From Aidingimonas halophila (lineage in GTDB: Bacteria; Pseudomonadota; Gammaproteobacteria; Pseudomonadales; Halomonadaceae), in contig NZ_FNNI01000001.1 of the NCBI RefSeq assembly GCF_900106955.1, forward strand, positions 620,001 to 684,000: a stretch of 64,000 bases of DNA, given 5' to 3'. Made by a program: the position numbers and the translations under genes. The stretch's first letter is position 1. Every line of letters begins with the position of its first letter. Under the pieces are notes generated by a model. That model made no database searches and had not been told where the DNA came from. It worked only from the letters and a program-made list of their open reading frames with translations. Shown piece by piece: positions 53,809 through 63,800 of the stretch.

Positions 53809-54619
53809 CGGTCTCCTGATATGCCTTGTGAGCCACATGAATGAAGAAGTCGGGTTCGGCATCACGGTAGGTTTCCTGGAAGTCCCCGTAGGTATCCACA
53901 TGCTGGAAGCCGACTTCCTTCATCAGGCGACGGGTATAGTCCTTCCGCAACGGATACATGTTCAGGTAGTACGTGGAGTCGTCCGGGAAGTTGTAGCGGA
54001 AACGGGCCAGACCGTCGTCGATATGCTCCGGATAGACGGAGATATTGGAGCCGCAATAGTAGTAGGTGTGCTTGCTGGAGTAGCCGACGTCGAGCATCGC
54101 ATCATAGTTGCGCTGATCCAGGATCAGTATGCCGTCGTGCTTGAGGGTGGCGTAGAATTCGGCGAGCGCCTTGCGGCGGTCATGTTCCGAGAAGAGGTGG
54201 GTGAAGGAGTTGCCGAGGCAGATGATGGCATCATAATGACCGTGAACGTCCCGGTTGAGCCAGCGCCAGTCGACTTGCACGGTCCGCAGGATATGTCCCC
54301 ACTGCTGGCCATTCTGGAACGCTTTTACCAGCATTTCCGGGCTGCCGTCACAACTGACCACTTCGAATCCGGCTTCGACCAGCCGCACCGAGTGGAAACC
54401 GGTGCCGGTGGCTGCATCGAGAATCCTCGTGGCACCCCGCTCCTTGAGCAATTCGATGAAGAAGTCACCCTCGCTCTTGGCTCGGTTCTTCCAGTCGATC
54501 AGTTCGTCCCACTTGTCGACGAATCCCTCGATGTACTCATCCTGGTAGTGACTGGTTTCACGACAAGCTACCGGGTCTTCTCCGAAATCCTGTCGCTCTT
54601 TTGATTGAACTGCGTCCAT
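53798..54619 (-). CDS. Glycine/sarcosine N-methyltransferase (GSMT)
   Basis: The 273-residue enzyme has motif I ILDAATGTGFHSVRLVEAGFEVVSCDGSPEML (residues 66-97), CLGNSFTHLF and LDQRNYD. The Gln169-Arg170 pair in LDQRNYD corresponds to the carboxylate-binding Arg of glycine methyltransferases. Overall it follows the GNMT/GSMT family, not generic methyltransferases. It would methylate glycine to sarcosine and dimethylglycine using S-adenosylmethionine. The start at 54619 follows AGGGGGA; 35 upstream codons are unrelated. It heads the betaine operon. Confidence 0.9.
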   Translation of the reverse strand: MDAVQSKERQDFGEDPVACRETSHYQDEYIEGFVDKWDELIDWKNRAKSEGDFFIELLKERGATRILDAATGTGFHSVRLVEAGFEVVSCDGSPEMLVKAFQNGQQWGHILRTVQVDWRWLNRDVHGHYDAIICLGNSFTHLFSEHDRRKALAEFYATLKHDGILILDQRNYDAMLDVGYSSKHTYYYCGSNISVYPEHIDDGLARFRYNFPDDSTYYLNMYPLRKDYTRRLMKEVGFQHVDTYGDFQETYRDAEPDFFIHVAHKAYQETDDE

Positions 54620-54648
54620 ATATCCCCCTGTCGTGGTTGAAAAATTCA

Positions 54649-54680
54649 CCACCTGCAGGCAACGGGGTAGCCACCTGCAG
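54649..54680. repeat. Direct repeat CCACCTGCAG, possible operator
   Basis: Two identical 10-base units at 54649-54658 and 54671-54680, with 22-base spacing, lie immediately upstream of the GSMT gene. The position suggests a regulator site; the protein is unknown. Confidence 0.5.
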
Positions 54681-55000
54681 TGACCGAGACCAGGAAAATA
54701 GGCGCACTGGACCTGGGCACTCACGGAAGAGCACCTGTCCTACCGGGGACACTGTTGCATCATGTCGAGCAGTCGATTCTCAAGGACGTACTCGCCCCGG
54801 CGATTCATGCAGCACGGTATCAGCCGTACTCTCGCCTATAGCGATGCCTGATCTTCGTCTGTCGCGATTGTCGATCGCGTTGGTTACGCCTTCCTTTCGC
54901 AAGGAGCGGCGAATTGCGGCGTACTCGAACTCCGCTGATGTGTAGGCCCTACGGCGATACCAAACTCGATCGCCAAGCAACCCTGAACGGAGCCATACTC

Positions 55001-55030
55001 TGTCGCGCTGAAATCTTTTTTTGTCGCGCT
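55001..55030. repeat. Direct repeat TGTCGCGCT, possible operator
   Basis: Units at 55001-55009 and 55022-55030 are 21 bases apart, flanking an AT-rich stretch. TGTCGCG also occurs at 54860-54866. They lie about 240-410 bases upstream of the betaine operon. Confidence 0.4.
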
Positions 55031-55220
55031 ACGGCTAGTAACCCTAGTGGCATTAGCGCAGGCATTGCAAATACGATTTGGTGATATCGTTCGAACGAAG
55101 ACGGTCTCGCAGTGGTGGTCAGATCGCGCAAACCGCCTTGCCAGAGCCATTCACACGGCTTGAATAATTTTCATGAACAAGCAGCGTTTGACTCATGTTT
55201 CCCGTCCTGGTGGCGGGATG

Positions 55221-55246
55221 AGAGCGCATCGACAAGGCGCTCTTTT
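55221..55246 (+). terminator. Terminator-like hairpin with no gene before it
   Basis: Arms AGAGCGC and GCGCTCT enclose a 9-base loop, followed by TTTT on the + strand. No + strand gene precedes it. On the minus strand the T-run is on the wrong side for the MFS gene. It may close a small non-coding transcript starting in the betaine promoter region. Confidence 0.5.
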
Positions 55247-55281
55247 CGATACGTTGAATCACAGTAGAAGCCATGATTCTT

Positions 55282-56514
55282 TCATGACGGTTCGAGCCTG
55301 GCGCGATCAGCCTCACGAGTTCCCAGCATGGCAGCGATCCCCAGGGCAGGCCCGATGGCGAGCAAGGCGAAGGCGGCGCCCCATCCCAGGGCATTGGCGA
55401 CGATCGGGATCAGCCATAACGTCGGCACCGTCAGGGTAAAGCCGATGGCCAGTTGCAACGTCAGCGCAGTGCCGACATAGCTCTGATCGGCGACTTCCGT
55501 CACCAGCGTCGAGAATTGCGCCGAATCCGCCACGACCCAGAATCCCCAGATCAACCCCACCGCCAGTACCAGCGCGATGGGCGCGCCGGACAGGAACCCG
55601 ATGATCAGCGCGCAACCACCGGAGAGCCCCATCGCCAACGATGTCGCCTTGGCCCGCCCCCAGCGATCGCCCAACAGGCCGCCCACGAGACAGCCCACCG
55701 CACCGATGCCGATCACGGCGAAGGTGGCATAGGCCGCCCAGCGTCCGGGATCGGCGATGTCGTGTGTCGCCAGCACATGGGTAAAGAAGACCGAGAACCA
55801 TGCCCACATGGCATAGAGTTCCCACATATGACCGAAGTAGCCCAGCGACGCCAGCAACACCTTGCGATCGGTGAAGGCCTGCCAGGCCTTGCCGGGATCG
55901 AACGGCGCGCGTGGAAACGGAAACGGGCCGTCACGTCCGATGAACTCGGCCAGCAAACCGCCCGTCAGGGTCAACACGGACGTGGCGATGATCACCACCC
56001 TCCAGTCCAGGCCACCCAAGCCATTGACGAGATGAGGCGCCGCCGACCCCAACGTCAAGGCACCGACCATGATGCCCAACGCGGTGCCCCGCTTGAAGCG
56101 GAACCAGGTCGCCATCGCCTTCATCGCCGGCGGATAGACGGCTGCCAGACAGGCACCGGTGACCACGCGCAAGGCGATGGCCGGCCAGAAGCCCTCGGCC
56201 ACCAGCAGCAACGCATTGACTGCAGCCGCGCCTGCCGCCCCCAGCAGCATCAGCCGGCGAGGCGACATGCGATCAGACAGGCTCATCAATGCCGAGCCCA
56301 ACGCACCGAGAACGAACCCCAGTTGCACCGCGATCGTCAACCAAGCCGACTGCCCCGGCCCCAGTTGCCAATGCTGTTCGAGTTGCGGCACGACCGCCGT
56401 GGCCGAGAACCAAGTGGTCATCGCCAGCAACTTGGCGCTGGCCAACACCGCCAGGCCACGCCAGCACCCCTCGGGATCGCGGTTGACCGCCCCACCCACC
56501 GATGTTCGTTCCAT
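55282..56514 (-). CDS. Major facilitator superfamily transporter
   Basis: The 410-residue protein has 12 predicted spans and the MFS motif A-like loops LSDRMSPRRLML and GGLLGDRWGRAKATSL after spans 2 and 8. It follows the general YcaD/NarK-like pattern for small-molecule export or import; the substrate is unknown. The start has a weak ribosome site. It lies between the long gene-free region and a phosphoesterase gene, all on the minus strand, with a stem at 56621-56639 separating it from the latter. Confidence 0.85.
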   Translation of the reverse strand: MERTSVGGAVNRDPEGCWRGLAVLASAKLLAMTTWFSATAVVPQLEQHWQLGPGQSAWLTIAVQLGFVLGALGSALMSLSDRMSPRRLMLLGAAGAAAVNALLLVAEGFWPAIALRVVTGACLAAVYPPAMKAMATWFRFKRGTALGIMVGALTLGSAAPHLVNGLGGLDWRVVIIATSVLTLTGGLLAEFIGRDGPFPFPRAPFDPGKAWQAFTDRKVLLASLGYFGHMWELYAMWAWFSVFFTHVLATHDIADPGRWAAYATFAVIGIGAVGCLVGGLLGDRWGRAKATSLAMGLSGGCALIIGFLSGAPIALVLAVGLIWGFWVVADSAQFSTLVTEVADQSYVGTALTLQLAIGFTLTVPTLWLIPIVANALGWGAAFALLAIGPALGIAAMLGTREADRARLEPS

Positions 56515-56620
56515 AACCGGCGCATCACCTCATCATGTAATAGCCGACCAATCGCTTGCAGATCGGATCATTTGACAGTAGTTGGCGACATTAACGACTG
56601 TAAATCAGACAAACGTGTGT

Positions 56621-56639
56621 AACCGGGGATCACCCGGTT
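56621..56639. terminator. Terminator-like hairpin after the phosphoesterase gene
   Basis: Perfect 7-base arms AACCGGG and CCCGGTT enclose a 5-base loop, five bases after the phosphoesterase stop on the minus strand. No T-run follows, so it may only be a stabilising stem. Confidence 0.4.
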
Positions 56640-56643
56640 GATG

Positions 56644-57132
56644 TCACAGCGGTATATGCAAGATCGCGCCGCGCAAATCACTCTCGCCGGCCCATAGCTT
56701 GCCGAGCGTGATCGGTAGCTTGAAGCGGCGCTTGCCGGCACTGCCGGGGTTGAACAGCAGACGACCGTTCTGCCACTCGTGACGCGGTTTGTGGGAATGG
56801 CCGTGGAGTACGGCATCGCAAAGCGTTTCCGAGTCGAAATCGGCGATATCGTGCACCAGGTGCAGCCGCCGGCCGTTGACGATCAGGTCCTGGGTCATCG
56901 GTAATCGCTCGGCCCACGCTTGAGTATCGATATTGCCACGCACGCTGTAGAGCGGCGCCAGCTCGGCGAGGCGTTCGAGGATCGCCTCGTCCTCGACCTT
57001 GCCTCCCACATCACCGAGATGGAGGATCAGCGCGCAGTCTTCCAGCATGGTCAGCGCTTCGTCACGCAGCTTGCCGTGGGTGTCGGAGATCACCCCGACC
57101 GGGGTGTCGATATCGAAAGTCGGTACGTTCAT
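56644..57132 (-). CDS. YfcE-family metallophosphoesterase
   Basis: The 162-residue protein has the calcineurin-like metal motifs GVISDTHGKL, HLGDVG, VRGNID and the final VLHGHSHKP. YfcE-type enzymes are manganese-dependent phosphodiesterases. I start at the ATG at 57132; 13 further upstream codons are not needed. The ribosome site is weak. It is divergent from recC. Confidence 0.85.
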   Translation of the reverse strand: MNVPTFDIDTPVGVISDTHGKLRDEALTMLEDCALILHLGDVGGKVEDEAILERLAELAPLYSVRGNIDTQAWAERLPMTQDLIVNGRRLHLVHDIADFDSETLCDAVLHGHSHKPRHEWQNGRLLFNPGSAGKRRFKLPITLGKLWAGESDLRGAILHIPL

Positions 57133-57285
57133 CGCGCCATCCGGCCAGTGTCCGTCTACGCACTCTAGCATCGTTGACGCAGGTGCCGACCGATACGTTC
57201 CAACCGCGTTTATCCCCTCAACATTTTACGGCACCATGTAAGCTTGCTTATCCAGGCCCCGACTACCTGCCGCGAAGGAATTGCC

Positions 57286-60200
57286 ATGCCCCTGTTCGCC
57301 GATACCGCTCAGGATGACTCTCTGCCGACCGGTTTCATGGTGGTGCACGGCAACCGCCTGGAGGATCTGCGCGAGTTGGCGGTGGAGTGGATGAAGCGCC
57401 ATCCACTGGCACCGCTGGAAAACGAAGTGATCCTGGTACAAAGCAACGGTATCAGCCAGTGGCTGAAACTGGCACTGGCCGAGGACCCGGCCCAGGGTGG
57501 CTGCGGCATCGCGGCTTCGCTGGACGTGACCCTGCCGGCACGCTTCCTGTGGCAGGCCTATCGAGCGGTACTCGGCGAGGATGCCGTGCCGCCCAGCTCG
57601 CCATTCGACAAGGCGCACCTGACCTGGCGCTTGATGCGTCTGCTGCCCGAGCTGATCGCCGATGACGCCTTCACCCCGCTGGCCCGCTTCCTGGAAGACG
57701 ACAGCGATCTGCGCAAGCGCCATCAGCTCGCCGAACGTCTGGCCGACCTGTTCGACCAGTACCAGGTCTACCGTGCCGACTGGCTCGACGCCTGGGCCGA
57801 AGGCAACGACGTATTGATCGATGCCCGAGGCCAGGCCACGCCGCTGGCCGACGACCAGCGCTGGCAGGCCATCCTGTGGCGCACCCTTCTCGACGATGTC
57901 GGCGCGCAGGGACTGGAATCCAGCCGCGCCGCCGTGCATCGCCGCTTTCTCGACGCCGGCCGGGCGCTGACACCGGATCAACGTCCCGCCGGCCTGCCAC
58001 GCCGGGTCATCGTGTTCGGCATTTCGTCGCTGCCGCAGCAAACCCTGGAAGCCCTGGCCGCCATGGCGCGGGTCAGCCAGGTGGTGCTGTGCGTGCATAA
58101 CCCCTGCCAGCACTACTGGGCCGATATCATCGAGCACAAGGATCTGCTGCGCGCCGAGCGTCGTCGCCAGCGCACCAAGCCCGGCATGCCCGCGAGTCTC
58201 GACGACAGCGAGATGCACCTGCACGCCCAGCCGCTGCTGGCCGCCTGGGGCAAGCAGGGGCGTGATTACCTGCGCCTGCTCGACGAATTCGACGAGCGCC
58301 AGGCCTATGAAAGCCTGTTCGAGCGCGAAGCGCTGCGCATCGATCTGTTCGAATCCCATGGCGACGACTGCCTGCTGCACCAGTTGCAGGAAGACATCCG
58401 CGAACTGCGCCCGCTACACGAGACCCTTGAGACCTGGCCGGCGGCGGACCCCTCGCACGACACCTCGCTGCGCTTCCATATCGCACATAGCGCGCTGCGC
58501 GAGGTCGAGATCCTTCACGACCAGTTACTGGCCGCGTTCAGCGAGGACGACACGCTCAAGCCGCGCGACATCCTGGTCATGGTGCCGGACATCGACAGCT
58601 ACGCCGCCGCCGTACAGGCGGTCTTCGGCCGGCTCGACCGCGACGACCCGCACTACATTCCCTTCACGCTCTCTGATCAGGCCAATCGCCATCGCCAGCC
58701 GTTGCTGATCGCTCTGGAAAAACTGCTGCACCTGCCGGAGCTGCGCCTGTCGGTAAGCGACCTGCTCGACCTGCTCGACGTCCCGGCGGTGCGCCAGCGC
58801 TTCGGTATCGACGAGCACCACCTGCCGACCCTGACACGCTGGATCGAAGGCGCCGGCATCCGCTGGGGGCTGGATAAAGAACAGCGTGCCAGCCTCGACC
58901 TGCCAGGCGGGCTGGCCCAGAACACCTGGGCCTTCGGCCTGCGACGGCTGCTGCTGGGCTACGCAGTGGGCGCCGACAGCGAAGGCCCCTGGCACGACAT
59001 CGAACCGTACGACGACATCGGCGGTCTGGAAGCGACATTGGTCGGCCCGCTGGTCAGCCTGCTCGACACCCTGGAGGCGCAGTGGCGCACGCTAGCCTCC
59101 CCGGCGGACGTGCCCACCTGGTGCCAACGCCTGCGTGATCTGCTGGCCGCCTGCTTCACGGCCTTCGACGACCGCGACATGCTGCTGCTCACCCAGCTCG
59201 AACAGGCGCTGGAAAGCTGGCAGGAGAGCGCTGCCGAAGCCGAACTCGACGAGCCACTGCCGCTCTCCGTGGTGCGCGAGCACTGGCTTGGCCAGATCGA
59301 CGAGGCCAGCCTGTCGCAACGCTTCCTGGCCGGGGCGGTGAACTTCGCCACGCTGATGCCGATGCGCGCCATCCCCTTCCGTCATGTATGCCTGCTGGGC
59401 ATGAACGATGGCGACTACCCGCGCACCCAGACCCCGCTCGATTTCGACCTGATGGGCCGTGACTACCGTCCCGGCGACCGCTCGCGGCGCGAGGACGACC
59501 GCTACCTGTTCCTGGAAGCGCTGCTCTCGGCCCGCGAGCGCCTGACCATCAGTTGGGTGGGTCGCAGTATCGTCGACAACACCGAGAAGCCCCCCTCGGT
59601 ACTGCTCGGCCAGCTTCGCGATCACCTGGCGCGCGGCTGGCGACTGGCCGATCACGACCAGGACGCAGACGCCGGCAGCGAACTACTCGAGGCACTGACC
59701 ACCGAGCACCCCTTGCAGCCCTTCAGCCGACGTTACTTCGAGAGCCACAGCGAGCTGTTCACCTATGCCCACGAATGGCGGGAAGTGCATGCGGGAGAGA
59801 GCCATGACCTCGACCCATCTCAAAGCGTAACGAACGCAGTCGCCTTGAAGCCGTTCGAGCAGGACACACCGCTCACGCTCGCCCAACTGGGCGGCTTTCT
59901 CAGCGAGCCGGTCAAGGCCTTTTTCACTACCCGGCTCAAGGTGTTTCTCGAGCAGGAAGCGGTCAACCGCCTGGACAACGAACCCTTCGCCCTGGACGGC
60001 CTGGAACACTGGCAACTACAGCACGAACTGATCGCAGCCCAGCGCCAGGCCGTGGAAGCCGGCGCCTCCCGCGAGGCGGCGATGTTCGAGACGCTGGAAC
60101 GACTGCAGCGCCAGGGACGCCTGGCCATGGGCGGCTTCGCCGAACGCATGCGCGAGGCGCTGATCGAGCCGATGGACACACTGTTCGAACGCTATGCGGA

Positions 60201-60885
60201 CGTCCTGGAAGCGTGGCCGCATGCCGTCGCCGAACCGGCGCCAGTGTCGTTGAATTTGACCACACCCCACGGCGAACTGGCGCTGGAGGACTGGCTCGAC
60301 GAACTGCGCGAGAACGAAAGCGGCGAGTACTGCCGGGTGCTGCTGCTCTCCAGCAGCCTGATCAACAACCGCCGACACAACTGGAAGCACTGGATGCGCC
60401 CGTGGGTCGCGCACCTGGCCGCACAGCTTGCCATCGGCCCGATGACCAGCCAGCTACTCTCGCGTGCCGGTGAAGGCACCCTGCCACCGTTGCCGGCGGA
60501 CACCGCCCGCGCTCACCTGGACGCGATCGCGACTGCCTGGCAGGCCGGCATGGCCGCGCCGCTGCCCCTGGCCCGCGACACGGCCCTGGCCTGGGTAGAT
60601 AAAGACGGCACGCCGGAGGCCATGTCCCGCTGCCTCGCTTCCAGCGCCGAGGAAGAGGACATCAAGGCATTCGAGACGGCCCGCAGAACCTTCGACGGCG
60701 ATGCCTACAACGCCGGCGAATGGGAGCGCGATCCCTACCTGGCGCGCCAATGGGGCAGCTTCCAGGCCCTGATAGACAGCGACGGCCAGGCCTTCGCCGA
60801 CCTGGCCGAACGCCTCTATTCGCCGCTGCATGGCGAGGTCAAGACGAACAACAAGGGCAACGGCGGCAAGGGAGGCCGGTCATGA
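57286..60885 (+). CDS. recC: Exodeoxyribonuclease V subunit gamma
   Basis: The 1199-residue protein has the RecC features VVHGNRLEDLRELAVEW at the start, inactive helicase-like blocks with LVQSNGISQWLKLALAE, and RHVCLLGMNDGDYPRTQTP late in the chain. RecC is the Chi-recognising and holding subunit of RecBCD, the helicase-nuclease for double-strand break repair. AAGGA precedes the ATG at 57286. Its TGA overlaps the recB ATG (ATGA), so the subunits are translationally coupled. Confidence 0.95.
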   Translation: MPLFADTAQDDSLPTGFMVVHGNRLEDLRELAVEWMKRHPLAPLENEVILVQSNGISQWLKLALAEDPAQGGCGIAASLDVTLPARFLWQAYRAVLGEDAVPPSSPFDKAHLTWRLMRLLPELIADDAFTPLARFLEDDSDLRKRHQLAERLADLFDQYQVYRADWLDAWAEGNDVLIDARGQATPLADDQRWQAILWRTLLDDVGAQGLESSRAAVHRRFLDAGRALTPDQRPAGLPRRVIVFGISSLPQQTLEALAAMARVSQVVLCVHNPCQHYWADIIEHKDLLRAERRRQRTKPGMPASLDDSEMHLHAQPLLAAWGKQGRDYLRLLDEFDERQAYESLFEREALRIDLFESHGDDCLLHQLQEDIRELRPLHETLETWPAADPSHDTSLRFHIAHSALREVEILHDQLLAAFSEDDTLKPRDILVMVPDIDSYAAAVQAVFGRLDRDDPHYIPFTLSDQANRHRQPLLIALEKLLHLPELRLSVSDLLDLLDVPAVRQRFGIDEHHLPTLTRWIEGAGIRWGLDKEQRASLDLPGGLAQNTWAFGLRRLLLGYAVGADSEGPWHDIEPYDDIGGLEATLVGPLVSLLDTLEAQWRTLASPADVPTWCQRLRDLLAACFTAFDDRDMLLLTQLEQALESWQESAAEAELDEPLPLSVVREHWLGQIDEASLSQRFLAGAVNFATLMPMRAIPFRHVCLLGMNDGDYPRTQTPLDFDLMGRDYRPGDRSRREDDRYLFLEALLSARERLTISWVGRSIVDNTEKPPSVLLGQLRDHLARGWRLADHDQDADAGSELLEALTTEHPLQPFSRRYFESHSELFTYAHEWREVHAGESHDLDPSQSVTNAVALKPFEQDTPLTLAQLGGFLSEPVKAFFTTRLKVFLEQEAVNRLDNEPFALDGLEHWQLQHELIAAQRQAVEAGASREAAMFETLERLQRQGRLAMGGFAERMREALIEPMDTLFERYADVLEAWPHAVAEPAPVSLNLTTPHGELALEDWLDELRENESGEYCRVLLLSSSLINNRRHNWKHWMRPWVAHLAAQLAIGPMTSQLLSRAGEGTLPPLPADTARAHLDAIATAWQAGMAAPLPLARDTALAWVDKDGTPEAMSRCLASSAEEEDIKAFETARRTFDGDAYNAGEWERDPYLARQWGSFQALIDSDGQAFADLAERLYSPLHGEVKTNNKGNGGKGGRS

Positions 60886-63800
60886 GCGAAGCGCATCACG
60901 ACGACACGCCACCGACACTCGACCCGATCGGCCTGCCGCTGACCGGCAGCCGCCTGATCGAGGCCAGCGCCGGCACCGGCAAGACCTTCACCATCGCCCT
61001 GCTCTACGTGCGCCTGGTGCTCGGCCCTCGCTCGCCCGACGACACCGCGAGTTTCCCGCGTGCCCTGACCCCGCCAGAGATCCTGGTGGTCACCTTCACC
61101 AACGCCGCCACCCAGGAACTGCGCGACCGTATCCGGGCACGGCTGGTCGAAGCGGCCGAGGTTTTTCTTCAGACGCCCGAAGCCGCGCCAACCGATGCCA
61201 GTACCATCGACGCAGAAGATGTCCAAGGCGAGCCGGGGGCTGGTCGAAGCGAGGGTCTTTTTCCAGGGATGGAAAAAGTAGCGCCCAAGGATGGGTTTAC
61301 AGCGCCCTTGCAGAGACCTGCCCCCGGAGCCACTACGGACCCGCTGATCGCTCTGCGCGACAGCTATCCCCGCGAGAACTGGCCGGCGATGGCCCGACGC
61401 CTGCAACTCGCCGCCGAATGGATGGACGAGGCCGCCGTCTCCACCATTCATAGCTGGTGCTACCGCATGCTCCGCGAGCACGCCTTCGACAGCGGCAGCC
61501 TGTTCTCGCTGAACCTGGAGACCGACCAGTCGGAACTGGAGCTCGAGGTGGCACGCGACTACTGGCGCAGCTTCTACTACGCCCTGTCGCGCGACGACCT
61601 GGAGATCGTGACACAATACTGGGACACACCTGACGCCCTGAACGCTGCCGTCGCCCGGCTCCGCGATGACGCGGCAGCCCTGCCGACGGCGCCACCGCCG
61701 GCCGACAGCCTGGCCCGGGTACGCAAAGAACAACAACGCCGACTCGACGAACTCAAGGCCCCATGGCCCGAGTGGGTCGACGAACTAGCCCAGCTTTTCG
61801 ATGAAGGGCAACAGGCCAAGGCATTCGCCGGCAACAAGATGCGCAAGGATCACCGCAACAACTGGCTGGGTGCGCTGCGCGAGTGGGCAACCACGCCAGG
61901 TCAAGTCTCGCCCGCACTGACCGATGCCGCCTGGAAACGCCTGACACCGGAAGGGATCGCTGAAATATGGAAAGAGTCCCCACCAGAGCATCCCGCTTTT
62001 GCCGCGTTCAAAGATCTACCCAGTGAATTGGACTCTCTGCCCGACGCCTATTCCGATCTGCTGGCCCATGCCGTGCACTGGATGGCCGAGCGCCGCGAGC
62101 AGGCTCAGCAGCGTCGCGCCGAGATGGGCCCCCACGACCTGCTCACCCATCTCGACCGGGCACTTGCCGGCCCGACCGGCGACACCCTGGCCGAACGTAT
62201 CCGCAGCCAGTTCCCGGTCGCGCTGGTCGACGAGTTCCAGGACACCGACCCCATCCAGTACCGGCTTTTCGACCGTGTCTACCGGCTGGCCCAGAATGCC
62301 GACGAGGATACGAACGCCAGCGCCGTCTTTTTGATCGGCGATCCCAAACAGGCCATCTACGCCTTCCGTGGCGCGGATATCCACACCTACCTGCAAGCCC
62401 GGCGCGATACCGCCGGCCGCCACGTCACGCTGGGCACCAACTTCCGCTCCAGCCGACCGATGGTCGACGCGATCAACCGCTGCTTCCAATACGCCGAAGA
62501 CGACCCACGCGGCCAGGGTGCGTTCCTGTTCCGCGATGCGAACGGCGACAATCCCGTCCCGTTCGTGGGCGTGAACGCCAAGGGACGCAAGGACTCACTC
62601 ACCCGCGAGGGTCAGCCGCTGCCGGCGCTGACGCTATGGCATCTTGATGCCGAGGAACCGCTGGCCAAGACCGCCTACCTGGCGGAGATGGCCGAACGTT
62701 GCGCCAGCCATATGACCGAACTGCTGAGCGACGCCCAGGCCGGGCGGGTCGGCTTCACTGCGCCCGATGGCTTCACGCCGCTCGCACCCTCCGATCTGGC
62801 GGTGCTGGTCAACAACGGCGGCGAGGCCCGCGCCATCCGTACCGCCCTGGCGCGGCGCGGGATCAAGAGCGTCTACCTCTCGGACAAGGAAGGCGTGTTC
62901 GAAAGCCCCGCCGCCGGCGAACTGGAAACCTGGCTGCGTGCCGCCAGCGCCCCCGACGACGACCGCGCACTGCGCGCCGCCCTGGCCTCGCCAAGCCTGG
63001 GGCTGTCGCTCGCCGAGCTCGATGAGTTGAACCACAACGAGCTGGCCTGGGAAGCGCGGGTCCTGCAGTTCCGCGACTATCACCGCCTGTGGCAACGCCA
63101 GGGCGTGCTGCCCATGCTGCGCCGGATGATGGCGGACTTCCAGGTGCCGACCCGCCTGCTGACCGCCGCCAATGCCCTGGAGGGCGAGCGACGACTTACC
63201 GACCTGCTCCACCTGGGCGAATTGCTGCAACAGACCAGCCTGGAACTCGATGGCGAACACGCCCTGACTCGTTACCTCGCCGAGACGCGCGCCAATCCAT
63301 TGGGCCAGGACGACACCCACCGCCTGCGCCTGGAAAGCGATGCCGACCTGGTGCAGGTGATCACCATCCACAAGTCCAAGGGCCTGGAATACCCGCTGGT
63401 GTTTCTGCCCTTCATTGGCGCACACCGCGAAACCAAGGCCAAGGACACACCGTTGCGCTGGCACGACGATGACGGTAACGCACGCGTCTCGTTGACCGCC
63501 GACGACACCATCCTGGCCCGCGCCGACCGCGAACGCCTCGGCGAGGACCTGCGCAAGCTCTACGTGGCGCTGACCCGCGCCCGCCACGCCACCTGGCTCG
63601 GTCTGGCCCCGCTCAAGGGGCTGGAGAACAGCGCCATCGCCCAGCTGCTGAATGCCGGCGAGCCCATCGCGCCGCAGGCGCTGCGCGCCACCCTCGACAC
63701 CCTGCGTGGCGACTGCGACGCCATCGCCGTCGAAGACGCGCCACCGATCGGCGAACGACGCGTGGCATGGGTCGACGAGACGGCCCCCCTGGCACCCGCG

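Larger units (their letters stand above)
54620..55281. promoter_or_regulatory. 660-base gene-free region upstream of the betaine operon
   Basis: No supported coding sequence lies here. Direct repeats CCACCTGCAG stand at 54649-54658 and 54671-54680, 22 bases apart and 30-61 bases ahead of the GSMT start. TGTCGCGCT stands at 55001-55009 and 55022-55030, 21 bases apart, with a third TGTCGCG at 54860. Two-turn spacing suits regulator binding on one face. A stem-loop with T-tract on the + strand is listed separately. I could not place a confident -10/-35 pair. Confidence 0.6.

Noticed and set aside
54780-55150. Small minus-strand genes upstream of GSMT
   Set aside because: Frames of 60-88 codons overlap one another, lack ribosome sites and have Arg/Ser-rich chance composition.
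57226-58380. Minus-strand open frame of 384 codons opposite recC
   Set aside because: recC motifs cover the region and the opposite frame has shadow composition (Gln, His, Val-rich) without family resemblance.
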